The notes below the pieces were generated by a model that did no database searches, had not been told where the DNA came from, and saw only the letters and a program-made list of their open reading frames with translations. This document shows, in pieces, positions 9,848 through 20,039 of a stretch of DNA of 64,000 bases (its first letter is position 1; each line of letters opens with the position of its first letter). The position numbers and the translations under genes are program-made. The stretch is from Gymnothorax reevesii (Eukaryota > Chordata > Actinopteri > Anguilliformes > Muraenidae), in assembly GCA_029721435.1 (NCBI GenBank), contig CM056574.1, positions 3,407,501-3,471,500 of the forward strand, written 5' to 3'.

Positions 9848-10334
9848 TGTAATGTGAATATAGGCCACTAGATGGCAGTATTTACCTTTTTTTTGTTAAG
9901 CTCAGACTGGAGTCATGTTTAGACATGTCCTGGACATGTCTGGGGCAAGTCTCAGAAAATTAAAAAAAAGAGGTCTAAATGTGGGTGGGGTCTGCAAAAG
10001 AGTATATAAGGAAAAGAATTGAGACAGTAAAGTAGTAGGAGAAATTGCAAGAAGAAGGATACGTGACCAGACCTTTAATTCTGTTCAAGACCTGTGCAGT
10101 CTGTTGTGGATTGTTTTTCACCCAGCACATCACCAGGAAACCCCACCAAAACAAGGGACTGTAATTATTTCTGTTTTTTTTCTTATTTATCAATCTTGGT
10201 CAGTAGTTTAGTTGTTTAGTTGTCTTTGTTTGTTGGAAATTAAATGTGTTTGAGTTTTAAAACTGTGTCTGTCATCCCTTGCTGTTGCTGTTGCTGTTAT
10301 GTTGTAAATGTAATAAGAAATTGGGGCCATAACA
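9848..10334 (+). repeat. 3' LTR of the right Gmr1-like unit
   Basis: Same 487-base LTR as at 4360-4846, with TATA box at 10003-10010 and ATTAAA at 10239-10244. The retrotransposon similarity stops at CATAACA, and the flank begins CTACAGCATT. The matching target-site duplication would lie left of the leftmost LTR, outside this window. Confidence 0.92.
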
Positions 10335-11859
10335 CTACAGCATTGCAGCAACTGGAAAATATTTAGATCTTGTGCATCATTTTGTAAAAATTTCCCTGAC
10401 ATTCAGCAAGACATATTTGGAATTGCTTAAAACCGCTGGATCTCCACTGTAATTTTAAATAGGCCTTAACTTCCACAGATTTGAATACAACAGCTGCATA
10501 TGACGGACAAGAAGGCTTCCGGGGTGAAGGTGCAAGTTATAAGTGTGAGTCGCTTTTGTTCATTTCTAAGATCAGAAGTGAATTTCTCAAAACCAATTGT
10601 TAAAATGCCACACATCTCATCGCTCGTGCTCATCACGAAAGCAATTTTTTATTCCTTGGAGCTGTTTGCAAATGCTGCGATACATTCATGCGAATAACTA
10701 CATACAATTATTGGCCGTTTCTTACACTGCGTCATGGCTTTTGGAGGCTGGTGAGCTTTCTTTGTTTCTCTTGTCCGAGACGATATCGTTTTGCCCACAA
10801 TTGGATTCTTTGGCCAGCTGGTATTAATTGTGGGCGGCGCCCAGACTCTAAGCCCAAGTTCTGCCTCGCTGCCCTTGTTAGAGTGTCAGTGTTACTATGC
10901 AGTGTAGCCGGTAAGGTCTCTGAAGAGAGAGTTGTTGAGGAATTAGCTGCAAAGAGGAAGGTGCTCGTTAGCAAAGGAATCTTCTCTCAATTCCTCCTCT
11001 TTCTGGGAACCGTCTAAATGTTTTTATCTCGGTTCCCGAGATTTTTCCCTTTTATTTCGTTCTGTCGCTCGCTTCGCTTCCTTTTGTTACTGGACTAGAT
11101 CTTTGTCCGTTGGAAGCGCTAGTCTCTCCCTCCCTTTTTGTTGGTTTGTCTCTCCTATTTTGCTGGACTTCCTTTCGTTTTAGCCGCTGCTCTCGAAACA
11201 CCAGCCATCAAACATAGTGAAATGATTGTCTTGTTGATCAAATCACTTTGTTCAGTTCCTTGTCAAATAGTCTTAACCCCCAAAATGTCGAGGCATTATT
11301 TCATCATATAAGATAATGAACAAGAATTTCACCATTATAAACGAGCGAAAGGAGAGCGGGAGAAGGGAGGAGTGGCAGGGAAAACGGAGAGAGCGGCAGA
11401 AGGAATGTTCCGGATGAAATAAGGACCACACCTGTAGACCTCGTTATAAATCACGGCTGAACAATAGCTGAAGCCGGTCCAAGGGCGCAGCCGAAGGTTG
11501 GGACTCAACCATTTCAGTTTGTTCAGAGAACAGGTGTGTAATCCGACACTGAGCGATGTTCAGTGATACTGTATCCTGACAGCAATGCTTCATATTCATG
11601 AGCGTGTTTTAGTGTGTGGCTAATGTACTTCAGACAGACACATACTGCGCATGTGCTGTATATCCAAAGATTCGATAAAGATTCTGTTCGTGCAGCACAA
11701 TGAGGGCAGATGTCAGTGTGACGTGTGAGACAATCTGTGTTCTGACAGACAAGAGCATCTACAGCTGGTCTGCAGACACTGCGCTGCATTCTTTTGCTTT
11801 CAGTAAAGGATGTTTCCAAAGTTTAGGATTCTAATTTTGTGTTTTTTCAGAAAAATGTA
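10335..11859. other. Intergenic, no supported gene
   Basis: About 1.5 kb between the retrotransposon and the next transposon. Open frames are short and unlike known proteins. A weak exon-like stretch around 10482-10544 (acceptor-like cttccacag before it, GTGAGT after it) is discussed as a finding. A pyrimidine-rich tract lies at about 11090-11180. Confidence 0.5.
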
Positions 11860-12260
11860 CAGTGCCATGAAAAAGTATTTGCCCCCTTCCTGATTCCTTA
11901 TATTTTTGCATAATTGTCACACTTAAATGTTTCACATCATTAAACAAATTTTAATATTGGACAAAGATAACCTGAGTAAACACAAAATGCAGTTTTTGAA
12001 TGATGATTTCATTTATTTATGGGAAAAAGCTACCCAACCCTACCTGGCCCTATTTGAAAAAGTAATTGCCCCCCTTGTTAAATTATGAATTAACTGTGAT
12101 TAACCACATTTTTTAAATTCAATTTCACTAGCCACACCCAGGCCTGATTACTGCCAGACCTGTTAAATCCAGAAATCACTTAAAAAGAGCCTGTCTGACA
12201 AAGTAGGCTAAAAGATTTCACAAAGGAATACATCGTGCCACGAACTAAGGATATTCAAGA

Positions 12261-12452
12261 ACGGTTGAGAAGCAAAGTATAGACGTCTATCAATCTGGAA
12301 AGGGTTACAAAGCCATTTCTAAGGCTTTGGGACTCTGGCGAATCACGGAGAGAGCCATTATCCACAAATGGAGAAAACTTGGAACAGTGGTGAACCTTCC
12401 CAGGAGTGGCTGGCCTACCAAAATTACTCCAAGAGCGCATCAACTGATGTGA
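12261..12452 (+). pseudogene. Tc1-like transposase N-terminal fragment
   Basis: The plus strand encodes a Tc1-type paired-like helix-turn-helix segment. Readable pieces include IDVYQSGKGYKAISKALGL and WRKLGTVVNLPRSGWP, followed by KITPRAHQL. It closely parallels the minus-strand transposase at 42.0-42.3 kb (IDIYQSGKG, LPRSGWPTRITPKAHQLL). Similarity stops near 12452; the DDE catalytic domain is absent. Non-functional remnant. Confidence 0.85.
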
Positions 12453-13534
12453 TTCTGCCTGTTTGCCATGTCTCTACCCTGCCTTGCCATGACCATGTTC
12501 TGCTTTGCCATGCCCATGATCTGTTTACCATGTTTACATTTGGATTTTTGCAATGTCTGACCATTATTTGTAATGTTTATTGTGATTTGGTTACTTTGTT
12601 TTATTCATTTATTGTCTTAGTTTAGTTCTTCCATGTTTTACTTTTTACTGTAGTTCATTCCGCTCCATGTTTTGCTTTCCACCCTGCACCGCTCTCTGTC
12701 TCCCCCTGTCTGGTTTCTTGTCTTGTCACTGCTCTCAGCCCCGGTATTGCATGCCACTCTTCGGGTGATTTAATGGTTTCTGGATTTCAACCTTCCTTCC
12801 AATCTCGTTTACTTCTTTCACCTTACTTTTCTATTTTACTGACCAATACTAACAGTTTGTTGTTTTCGCTAAGATTACTAATCCAACTAACATTGTATAT
12901 AATATTAACTTACTAACGAGCACTAGGGATTGTATAGTTGCACTTACGAATTGATTAACAAGCTCTCAGCACTCGCCCTGTTCTAGTCTCCGCCTCTTGT
13001 CTTTCCCTAATCTTCTCTGGTGCATTTCTGTGGATTCTCCACACCTGTTCATACTGTCCTTTCTCTCATAATCAATGCACGTTATAACTCCTTGCCCGGA
13101 GCCATATGTTTGTCTATAGGATTGTCTCGTGATCCCTGTCCGCGTTTTGGCTTTTGCCTATTTTATGTGATTAGGTTCTCCCTCTTGTTCTCTCCTTTGT
13201 AATGAGTCTCATTTCCTGCACCTGTGTTCTGTGTAGCATGTGATTCCCCTGGAGTGTATATTAGGTGTCTCTTCACAGAACTTTCTTGTCAGATCGTTTC
13301 TCTCAGTTTGCTTGTGCCACGTTCATTCCGCCTTGTTCTCTCAGTGGTTCTTTTCTGACTGGACTGTCAGACTTTTCGATTTTTGGCTTTGTGATTTTGG
13401 ATTAATTGTTGCATCTGTGTTTTTTGACTGGTTTTCTCTATTTTTTTGCCCAACTGGATTGTGATTTTTGGAGTGTGGATTTTGTACTTTTGCCTTCTGC
13501 AGGGCAGAACCATCACACAACCAGTTATTAGGTT
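12453..13534. other. Unrecognised sequence replacing the Tc1 core
   Basis: Pyrimidine-rich on the plus strand, with repeated GCCATG-type words near 12465-12535. It contains no credible frame. It sits exactly where the transposase body should be. It may be an inserted element or the product of gap repair; I see no clear terminal repeats. Confidence 0.4.
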
Positions 13535-14315
13535 TAGGGGGTTTAGGTTTAGTTTTACTTTCTCACCCGGGCCAGGTAGGTTTGGGGCTTTTTTCCCCTG
13601 AATAAAGGAAATCATCATTTAACCCTCCCATTATCCTTGGGGTCAATTTGACCCCATTCAATGTTTATCATTCAAAAAATAATAGTTGACTTTTTCTTTT
13701 TTGCTTCATATTTTATGGCTTTTCCTAATTTGATGGGGACAGCTGATTAAGCATAAAATTTTCATGATCATTTTTCAATGTGCTGAACACATATTACACG
13801 CATTGGTGTTCCTCTGGGGTCAATTTGAGCCCAAGCTGTTTTAGCTGTGTAAAACCTGTCTGTGTGTGACCTCACATCCCCACACCTGCAGGTGCAGAGT
13901 TGATACTTTTGAGTTGATGCATGACAGGGGGGCGGGGATAACAACTATTCCCTCGAGAACTTCGATACGTCTCATGGTGTGGGCCTGTGGGAAACAAATT
14001 GACTTGTGAACCCCTGCCAAAATGAGGAGGCCAATGTTGGCTGATCACATCCAAGTCTTTCCAACTACACATGCCTTCCCTCTAAAATGATCATCTCAAG
14101 TACAATATTTACAAACGATGGTTACATGAAGAGCTCGAATAATGATTCTGTCTTCAACATGGCTGACTGTGTGTCTGGGACACTCTTAGCAGCACGTCTG
14201 CCTTGTTACTGAAGTGAGTAGAGGGACCATAATTTTCCATTTTTGGTGCTAACGTGACATGGGGGAGGGGGAAACAATATTTTATTGTTTATTATAACAA
14301 TATGGGCATAAAGGT

Positions 14316-14338
14316 GTGTGTGTGTGTGTGTGTCTGTG
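14316..14338. repeat. (GT)n microsatellite
   Basis: Short GT run with one interruption, inside the piggyBac-like element. Confidence 0.8.
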
Positions 14339-14483
14339 TGACCTACTGTATTCACACCTGCCGAAGTAGAACTGATATTTCCCGCGCTGTGGAGGACGGA
14401 TATGCCCCCAAAGACATTGGTAGTTCATGAAAAGTCAGGGAGGAGCAAAGTGTACTGTAATCTGCAGGCTCTCCCACTTGAAA

Positions 14484-14765
14484 ATGTCCTCTGGGAAAAG
14501 GTTTACTGTCCATGAGGTTGTGCAACAGCTCTTTGACAGTGACAGTGACATAGAAGAGAATGTGTCTGAGACAGAGGATCGTGTTGAGGTGGACCCTGAT
14601 TCTGAGGGATTCTCACCTGATGAGAATGAGAGTGTCGACCCTCCTGTCTCTCAATCACCAGCAGACACCATCCCTTCCAAAAATGGGAAGATAATATGGT
14701 CCCTTTCCCCACTTCAACAGCAGGGTAGACTTAGCGCTGCTAATATTATGAAAAATAAAGATTAA
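14484..14765 (+). pseudogene. piggyBac-like transposase, N-terminal remnant (93 aa)
   Basis: Begins MSSGKRFTVHEVVQQL, then an acidic Ser/Asp/Glu stretch, and ends after a GKIIWSLSP...GRLSAANI segment. This acidic leader plus the W-S-P and GRLSAAN words is the usual start of vertebrate piggyBac-derived proteins (family knowledge). The DDD catalytic domain that should follow is missing: the frame stops at 14765 and the remaining 365 bases to the right end are noncoding. An upstream in-frame ATG at 14427 exists, but 14484 gives the family-like N-terminus. Confidence 0.75.
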
Positions 14766-15271
14766 AAAAGTAAATAAATATGTTCATGAGAGGAAAGGAC
14801 AGGGGGTCACCAACATCAGTCAATATAGTTCACTCTGTGAGAGTCATGAATGTGCACCCCAAATTAAAAAAGATTTATATGAAAAATTTTCAAGATAAAT
14901 AAATTCCAATTTAAAAGTTTGGCCTGATGGTGGGGCTAGAGGACAGGTCAACTCACTAGTAAGTTTCATTATCAAGGGGTTATATATGTATTCAAAAAAT
15001 AAACAAAGTGCCTGACACAAAAACTTGGTCAACAATTTTATGTAAATCATTTTCTGGAGGCAAATATCACTGGGGTCAGATTGACCCCAAGGGTAGAATG
15101 TGTTAGTAATATTTAAGGATAATAGGAGGGTTAAAAACTGCATTTTATATTTACTTTGGTGATTTTTTTCAAATACTAAAATTTCTTTGATGATCTGTAA
15201 CATTAAGTGTGACAAATATGCAAAAAAATAAGAAATCAGGAAGGGGGCAAATACTTTTTCACGGCACTGTA

Positions 15272-15686
15272 TGTCTCTGTTCTTTATTTCAATGACATTT
15301 TCTGTTAATACAGTGAAGTTTCATTGCAAACAGTAATAAATGTGAATCCTGTCCCATCTCTGGCAGCGTCCCCCATTATTCTGCAGATGGATGAGACAGA
15401 TCTGTCTCCCGGGAGACTGGACCCTGGGCGTGAGAGACAGAACCGGACCCAAATGCAAGGCTGGGATAAACTGGAGACTTTAATAAATAACTCCTTACAC
15501 CGGGGAGCAGCGACATACTAACACAGGGGTTAATAGCAAAACAATAGTGACAAACAGCACTGGCACTGCCAGCCCTATACACTGCAGGATCACCTCCAGC
15601 CGAAAGAGCAGCAGGTGGTGACAGCAGCCGTAGGGGAGGGGCTGCAGGGCTGAACCCTTCCACTGGGGGACCCCTATCTCTCTCTC

Positions 15687-15764
<78 letters not shown>

Positions 15765-15927
15765 CCTCTCTCTCTCTGAGAAAACGGATGGGACCTACAG
15801 AGTAATGATGGATAGGGTGCACACTGGTTCTTTTCTTTTTTCTGTTTCCCAGTCGGTTCTTCACGTGCACGGTTTTCTCCTTTATTCTTACGAGGGGGGG
15901 GGGGGGGGGTAAGCAGAGGCCCTCTGA
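15272..15927. other. Spacer with CT microsatellite
   Basis: No gene seen. It contains the (CT)n tract at about 15677-15778 and a homopolymer G run at about 15893-15909 directly before the LINE remnant. The minus-strand 164-aa frame here is only the GA/CT repeat read as Arg-Glu. Confidence 0.6.
15677..15778. repeat. (CT)n microsatellite
   Basis: About 100 bases of CT dinucleotide with a few CCC interruptions. Confidence 0.95.
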
Positions 15928-16214
15928 ATATTAATGGTGTTCAAGAAAAGGGGAAAATAGCAGTTTTTAGTGAATTCATAGGACAGAAGAGGTGACAGGT
16001 TATTTATCTTCAAGAAACACATAGTGATGTGGATAATGAAGCTGGTTGGGGGTTTGGTGGAGTATGGTTTAAGCCATGGGACGAACTTTAGTGCCGCGGT
16101 GGCAATCCTTTTTTCTCAGGGGTTGAAAGTCAGTGTGCTTTCAAAGATGGAACCTGTGCCTGGATGACTTTCGGTGGTGGATGCGAGCATTAGGAATCAA
16201 TCCTTTACTTTTAT
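15928..16214 (+). pseudogene. LINE endonuclease, first half
   Basis: Readable as LNINGVQEKGK, then YLQETHSD (the catalytic Glu motif of the endonuclease), then WGFGGVWFKPW and SQGLKVSV, with several stop codons and a frameshift. It ends at the Tc1 insertion site. The continuing NIYAPNG motif lies on the far side of the insert, at 17824. Confidence 0.7.
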
Positions 16215-16216
16215 TA

Positions 16217-17821
16217 CAAACCCAAAACCAGTGAAGTTGGCACGTTATGTAAATCGTAGATAAAAACAGAATACAATGATTTGCAAATCCTTTTCAACTT
16301 ATATTCAATTGAATACACTGCAAAAATGTTTAATGCTCAAACTGAGAAACTTTTTTTTTTTTTTTTTGCAAATAATCATTAACTTAGAATTTAAAGGCAG
16401 CAACACATTTCAAAAAAGTTGGCACAGGGGCCTTTTTACCACTGTGTTACATCGCCTTTCCATTTAACGACACTCAGTAAACGTTTGGGAACTGAGGAGA
16501 CCAATTTTTGAAGCTTTTCAGGTGGAACTCTTTCCCATTCTTGCTTGATGTACAGCTTCAGTTGTACAACAGTCCGGGGTCTCCGTTGTCGTATTTTACG
16601 TTTCATAATGCGCCACACATTTTCAATGGGAGACAGGTCTGGACTACAGGCAGGCCAGTCTAGGACCCGCACTCTTTTAGTACGGAGCCATGCTGTTGTA
16701 ACACGTGCAGAATGTGGCTTAGCATTGTCTTGCTGAAATAAGCAGGGGCGTCCATGAAAAAGACGTTGCTTGGATGGCAACATATGTTGCTCCAAAACCT
16801 GTATGTACCTTTCAGCATTAATGGTGCCTTCACATATGTGTAAGTTGCCCATTCCTTGGGCACTAATACACCCCCATACCATCACAGATGCTGGCTTTTG
16901 AACTTTGCGCCTATAACAGTCCGGATGGTTCTTTTCCTCTTTGGTCCGGAGGACACGACGTCCACAGTTTCCAAAAACAATTTGAAATCTGGACTCGTCA
17001 GACCACAGAACATTTTTCCACTTTGCATCAGTCCATCTTAGATTAGCTTGGGCCCAGCGAAGCCGGCGGTGTTTCTGGGTGCTGTTGATAAATGGCTTTC
17101 GCTTTGTATTGTAGAGTTTTAACTTGCACTTGCAGATGTAGCAACGAACTGTAGTTACTGACAGTGGTTTTCTGAATTGTTCCTGAGCCCATGGGGTGAT
17201 GTCCTTTACACACTGATGTCAGTTTTTGATGCAGTACCGCCTGAGGGATCGAAGGTCACGGGCATTCAATGTTGGTTTTTCGGCCTTGTCGCTGACGTGC
17301 AGTAATTTCTCCGGATTCTCTGAACCTTTTGACGATATTACGGACCGTAGATGATGAAATCCCTAAATTTCTTGCAATGGCTCGTTGAGGAATGTTGTTT
17401 TTAAACTGTTCGACAGTCAGCTCACGCATTTGTTCACTAAGTGGTGACCCTCACCCCATCTTTGTTTGTGAATGACTGAGAATTTCAAGGAAGCTGCTTT
17501 TATACCCAATCATGGCACCCACCTGTTCCCAATTAGCCCGTTCACCTGTGCGATGTTCCAAATAAGTGTTTGATGAGCATTCCTCAACTCTCTGTCTTTT
17601 TTGCCACTTGTGCCAGCTTTTTTGAAACATGTTGCAGGCATCAAATTCCAAATGAGCTAATATTTGCAAAAAAATTACAAAGTTTACCTGTTCGAACATT
17701 AAGTAACTTGTCTTTGCAGTGTATTCAATTGAATATAGGTTGAAAAGGAATTGCAAATCATTGTATTCTGTTATTATTTACGATTCACACAACGTGCCAA
17801 CTTCACTGGTTTTGGGTTTTG
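16217..17821 (-). mobile_element. Tc1-like element with inverted ends and minus-strand transposase
   Basis: TA duplications lie at 16215-16216 and 17822-17823. Both ends read CAAA[A]CCCAAAACCAGTGAAG inward, followed by similar AATACAATGATTTGCAAATC and ATTCAATTGAATA words. Length about 1.6 kb, normal for a full Tc1 element. It inserted into the endonuclease region of the LINE. Its right arm resembles the solitary fragment at 26215-26426. Confidence 0.92.
16436..17430 (-). pseudogene. Tc1-like transposase, nearly complete, one frameshift and one stop
   Basis: Read on the minus strand from ATG at about 17430: MRELTVEQFKNN, then the HTH words RAIARNLGISSSTVRNIVKR. A frameshift falls in about 17265-17320 and a TGA at 17219-17221. 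From there it reads through to the end, including a 149-aa open stretch (16436-16885). All catalytic residues are visible: Asp in LWSDESRF, Asp in QQDNAKPHS and Glu in SPDLSPIENVW. The lesions make it inactive as it stands, but decay is light. Cut-and-paste DDE transposase; nothing links it to the host gene. Confidence 0.9.
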
Positions 17822-17823
17822 TA

Positions 17824-18370
17824 ATATTTATGCACCTAATGGGGGTGTGGAAAGGATTGAGATGTTAAATACCTTGAAGGAAGAGCTGTTAAGACATAAT
17901 CAGAACAGTATATTGATGCTAGGTGGGCATTTCAACTGCACAGCGGATTACATGCAAGATAGAAATGGGGTTGAGCCTCATTTACCATCAGCAAAGGTTC
18001 TAAGGGGGCTCCTAGGATGTTTTAATTTTAGATGTGTGGAGAAATAAACATCTCACTGAGAGGCAATATTCCTGGGTCAGGGTCCTGAGAGATGGGATCA
18101 GTGCAGCCAGATTAGACCATTTCTATATGCTTTGGCACACATATAATAGAGTGACAAAGGCTTGTATTTGTCCTTGTGGGTTTTCTGATCACCACCTGAT
18201 AACTGTTAACTTATTAGTTACTCCATTTTCTCAGCAGAAGACCTATTGGAAGTTTAATGTAAAGCTTTTGCAAGATAAATCTTTCTGTTCTAAATTTGAA
18301 ACTTTCTGTGAGGAGTGGAGGAAAATCCCCCCCAGAGGGCCTGTTGCGAAATGTTCAGAAGGTCCTGGTT
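17824..18370 (+). pseudogene. LINE endonuclease, second half
   Basis: It opens with NIYAPNGGVERIEML and continues with LMLGGHFNCT (the GDFN motif with Asp replaced by His). It then has RLDHFYM and the closing SDHHLITVNL motif. There is one frameshift near 18035. The replaced Asp alone would make the nuclease inactive. The reading ends near 18370, where the sequence jumps to the post-RT region. Confidence 0.8.
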
Positions 18371-19660
18371 GAGTCTTTCTGTACCTGCCACTGCAGGAAG
18401 GTGGGCAGGGTCTCATTGACCTTGAGAGCAGAGTGGCTGCCTTCCGCTTGCAGGCAGCACAGAGACTGCTGTACCACAGGGATGTCTGCTGCAGAGGGCC
18501 TGCCTGCTGCCTCCTGAGGTGCTATGGTGGCTGGGGGCTGGATCAGCAGCTACTCCTGCTGCAGCCGCATCATCTCAGTGTTGCCTGCATGCTCTGGTTT
18601 TTATAGCTCAGTGTTGAAAGCCTGGAAACCCCGGCAGGTCTGCGGGACTGGCAAAGGGTTCCTGGTCGTGGGTCTTAGAAGAACCACTGTTTGGTAACCC
18701 ATTAATATCGCTGGGCGGAGCCTTTCCCGCCGCCTTACAGAGGCGCTTTATTGAAGCAGGCATCTGCAGGCTTGTTCACTTACGGGACCCAGACGGGTTC
18801 GGGTGGAAATCCGCACAGACAGTGGCTCAGCAGCTGGGCAGTATTCAGTGCGCACACTGGAGAGCCTGAAGCTGAATGTGACGGGTACTTTGCCTGTTTC
18901 GGTTCGGGAGGAACTGGATGGCCTGCATACCCACCCCAGTCAGGGGGAGGATCAGATTTTCCCAGAGCTGTGGGTGTCTGCATCAGTGGGGGATTGGCAG
19001 GAGGGGGGGGGGGGGGGGGTACCTTCTCTCCTTCACATTCCCACGGATGAGCAGTTTCAAAGACGCCAGCAAGAAGGCCTTATATGTAACTTGTATAAAA
19101 GTGTGCCATTTACAAGCTTTAAGATACGTCAAACAAAGTCGGTGGCAGGGGGTGTTTGCTGATGCCGTGGTACCGGCAGCTGGATGGAGGGTGTTTTACA
19201 AGCAGCCCTTGCCAAGGCGGTCTGGAGACCTGCAGTGGAGGCTGGTCCACGGGGCCATTGCCTCTGCTGTGCATCTGGCCCATTTTGACCCGGGGAAGAG
19301 TCCGGCATGTCCATTCTGCTCTCAGGACGAATCTGTTGCCCACATTTTTATTTTTTGCAGAAGACTGAGCAGCTTGTTTGCTTTACCGAAGGTTCTGTGT
19401 GGGAGGAGGATGGGGGTTATTTTTACTCACTTGTGCGTTTTTGGGCCAGGGTACAGTTATTCAAACAGACACAAGTCCTGCTTGGTGAATTTCTTGTGTG
19501 GCGAGGCCAAGCTGGCGGTTTGGGTGACCAGACAAACATGATTCGGGGGAGCGGGCCAACGGACCCTCTGTCGGTTCTCAGGGGGTTTGTCGAAGCTCGT
19601 CTCAGCATAGAGTATGCTCACACCGTGCTTAAACACGATATGACCGGGTTTGAGGCGGTT
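18370..19660 (+). pseudogene. Tx1-like LINE ORF2 post-RT and C-terminal domain
   Basis: Readable stretches are LPLQEGGQGLIDLESRVAAF, then YKQPLPRRSGDLQWRLVHGA, then CPFCSQDESVAHIFIFC and RGFVEARLSIEYAH...GFEAVW. The DLQWR-HGA block and the CxxC...H...C cluster are usual in the C-terminal region of Tx1-clade LINEs (family knowledge). Frame changes and a G homopolymer at about 19004-19018 interrupt it. A 207-aa open frame (18918-19541) covers most of the conserved part. Confidence 0.72.
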
Positions 19661-19662
19661 TG

Positions 19663-19693
<31 letters not shown>

Positions 19694-19707
19694 TGGGGGG
19701 GGGAGGT
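19663..19707. repeat. (GT)n microsatellite and G run
   Basis: GT dinucleotides followed by a GGGGGGG stretch, just after the end of the LINE reading frame. Confidence 0.85.
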
Positions 19708-20039
19708 GTCTGTGCACATGGTTCGGGGGCCTTACTGTTCATCTGGCATGAGATGCATGGGAGGGGCTTTCAGGCTGTGAGGTGAGAAGAGGGGGAGGGG
19801 AAAAAGGAGAAAAAAGTTCTTTCTTTCTGTTTAACCTTAAATCTACTTATTTATTTATGTAGGTCCTTTTTTGAACAGCCGTATGAGAAGTTTTTCTTTT
19901 TTTGAAGTTTGATCGGGGTTTTTTTTTTTTTTTTTGCAATGTTGTCTTGTCATTTTATGTAATGTTGTTTTGATGTGCTGCCTGTTACTGTGTAATTAAA
20001 GGGGAATCGTAGGTCTCTCTCCCCTTCTTTCTCTCTCTC

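Larger units (their letters stand above)
13623..15130 (+). mobile_element. piggyBac-like element, internally deleted, nested in the Tc1 relic
   Basis: TTAA target duplications lie at 13619-13622 and 15131-15134. The ends share CCCTCC[C/T]ATTATCCTT. An internal GGGGTCAA-TTGACCCC palindrome directly follows the left end but is displaced by 26 bases at the right end. This asymmetric spacing resembles piggyBac-type termini. It encodes only the N-terminal part of a transposase (14484-14765). Length 1,508 bases. Joining the flanks restores ATCATCATTTAAAAACTG, which matches inversely the left arm of the host Tc1 element at about 11990-12010, so the insertion is proved by the sequence itself. Confidence 0.88.
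11860..15269 (+). mobile_element. Tc1/mariner-like element relic with long inverted ends, interrupted
   Basis: The element is flanked by TA on both sides (11858-11859 and 15270-15271). Both ends begin CAGTGCC[A/G]TGAAAAAGT and match inversely for about 200 bases, including the segment around AAAATGCAGTTTTT. A plus-strand transposase fragment remains at 12261-12452. The right inverted repeat is split into 13535-13618 and 15135-15269 by a TTAA-targeting element. Between about 12453 and 13535 the usual transposase core is replaced by about 1.1 kb of T/C-rich sequence that I do not recognise. A second, less complete member of the family is at 41096 in the opposite orientation. Confidence 0.88.

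Noticed and set aside
14427..14483. Upstream ATG extension of the piggyBac-like remnant
   Set aside because: The extension is unlike piggyBac N-termini; MSSGKRF at 14484 fits better.
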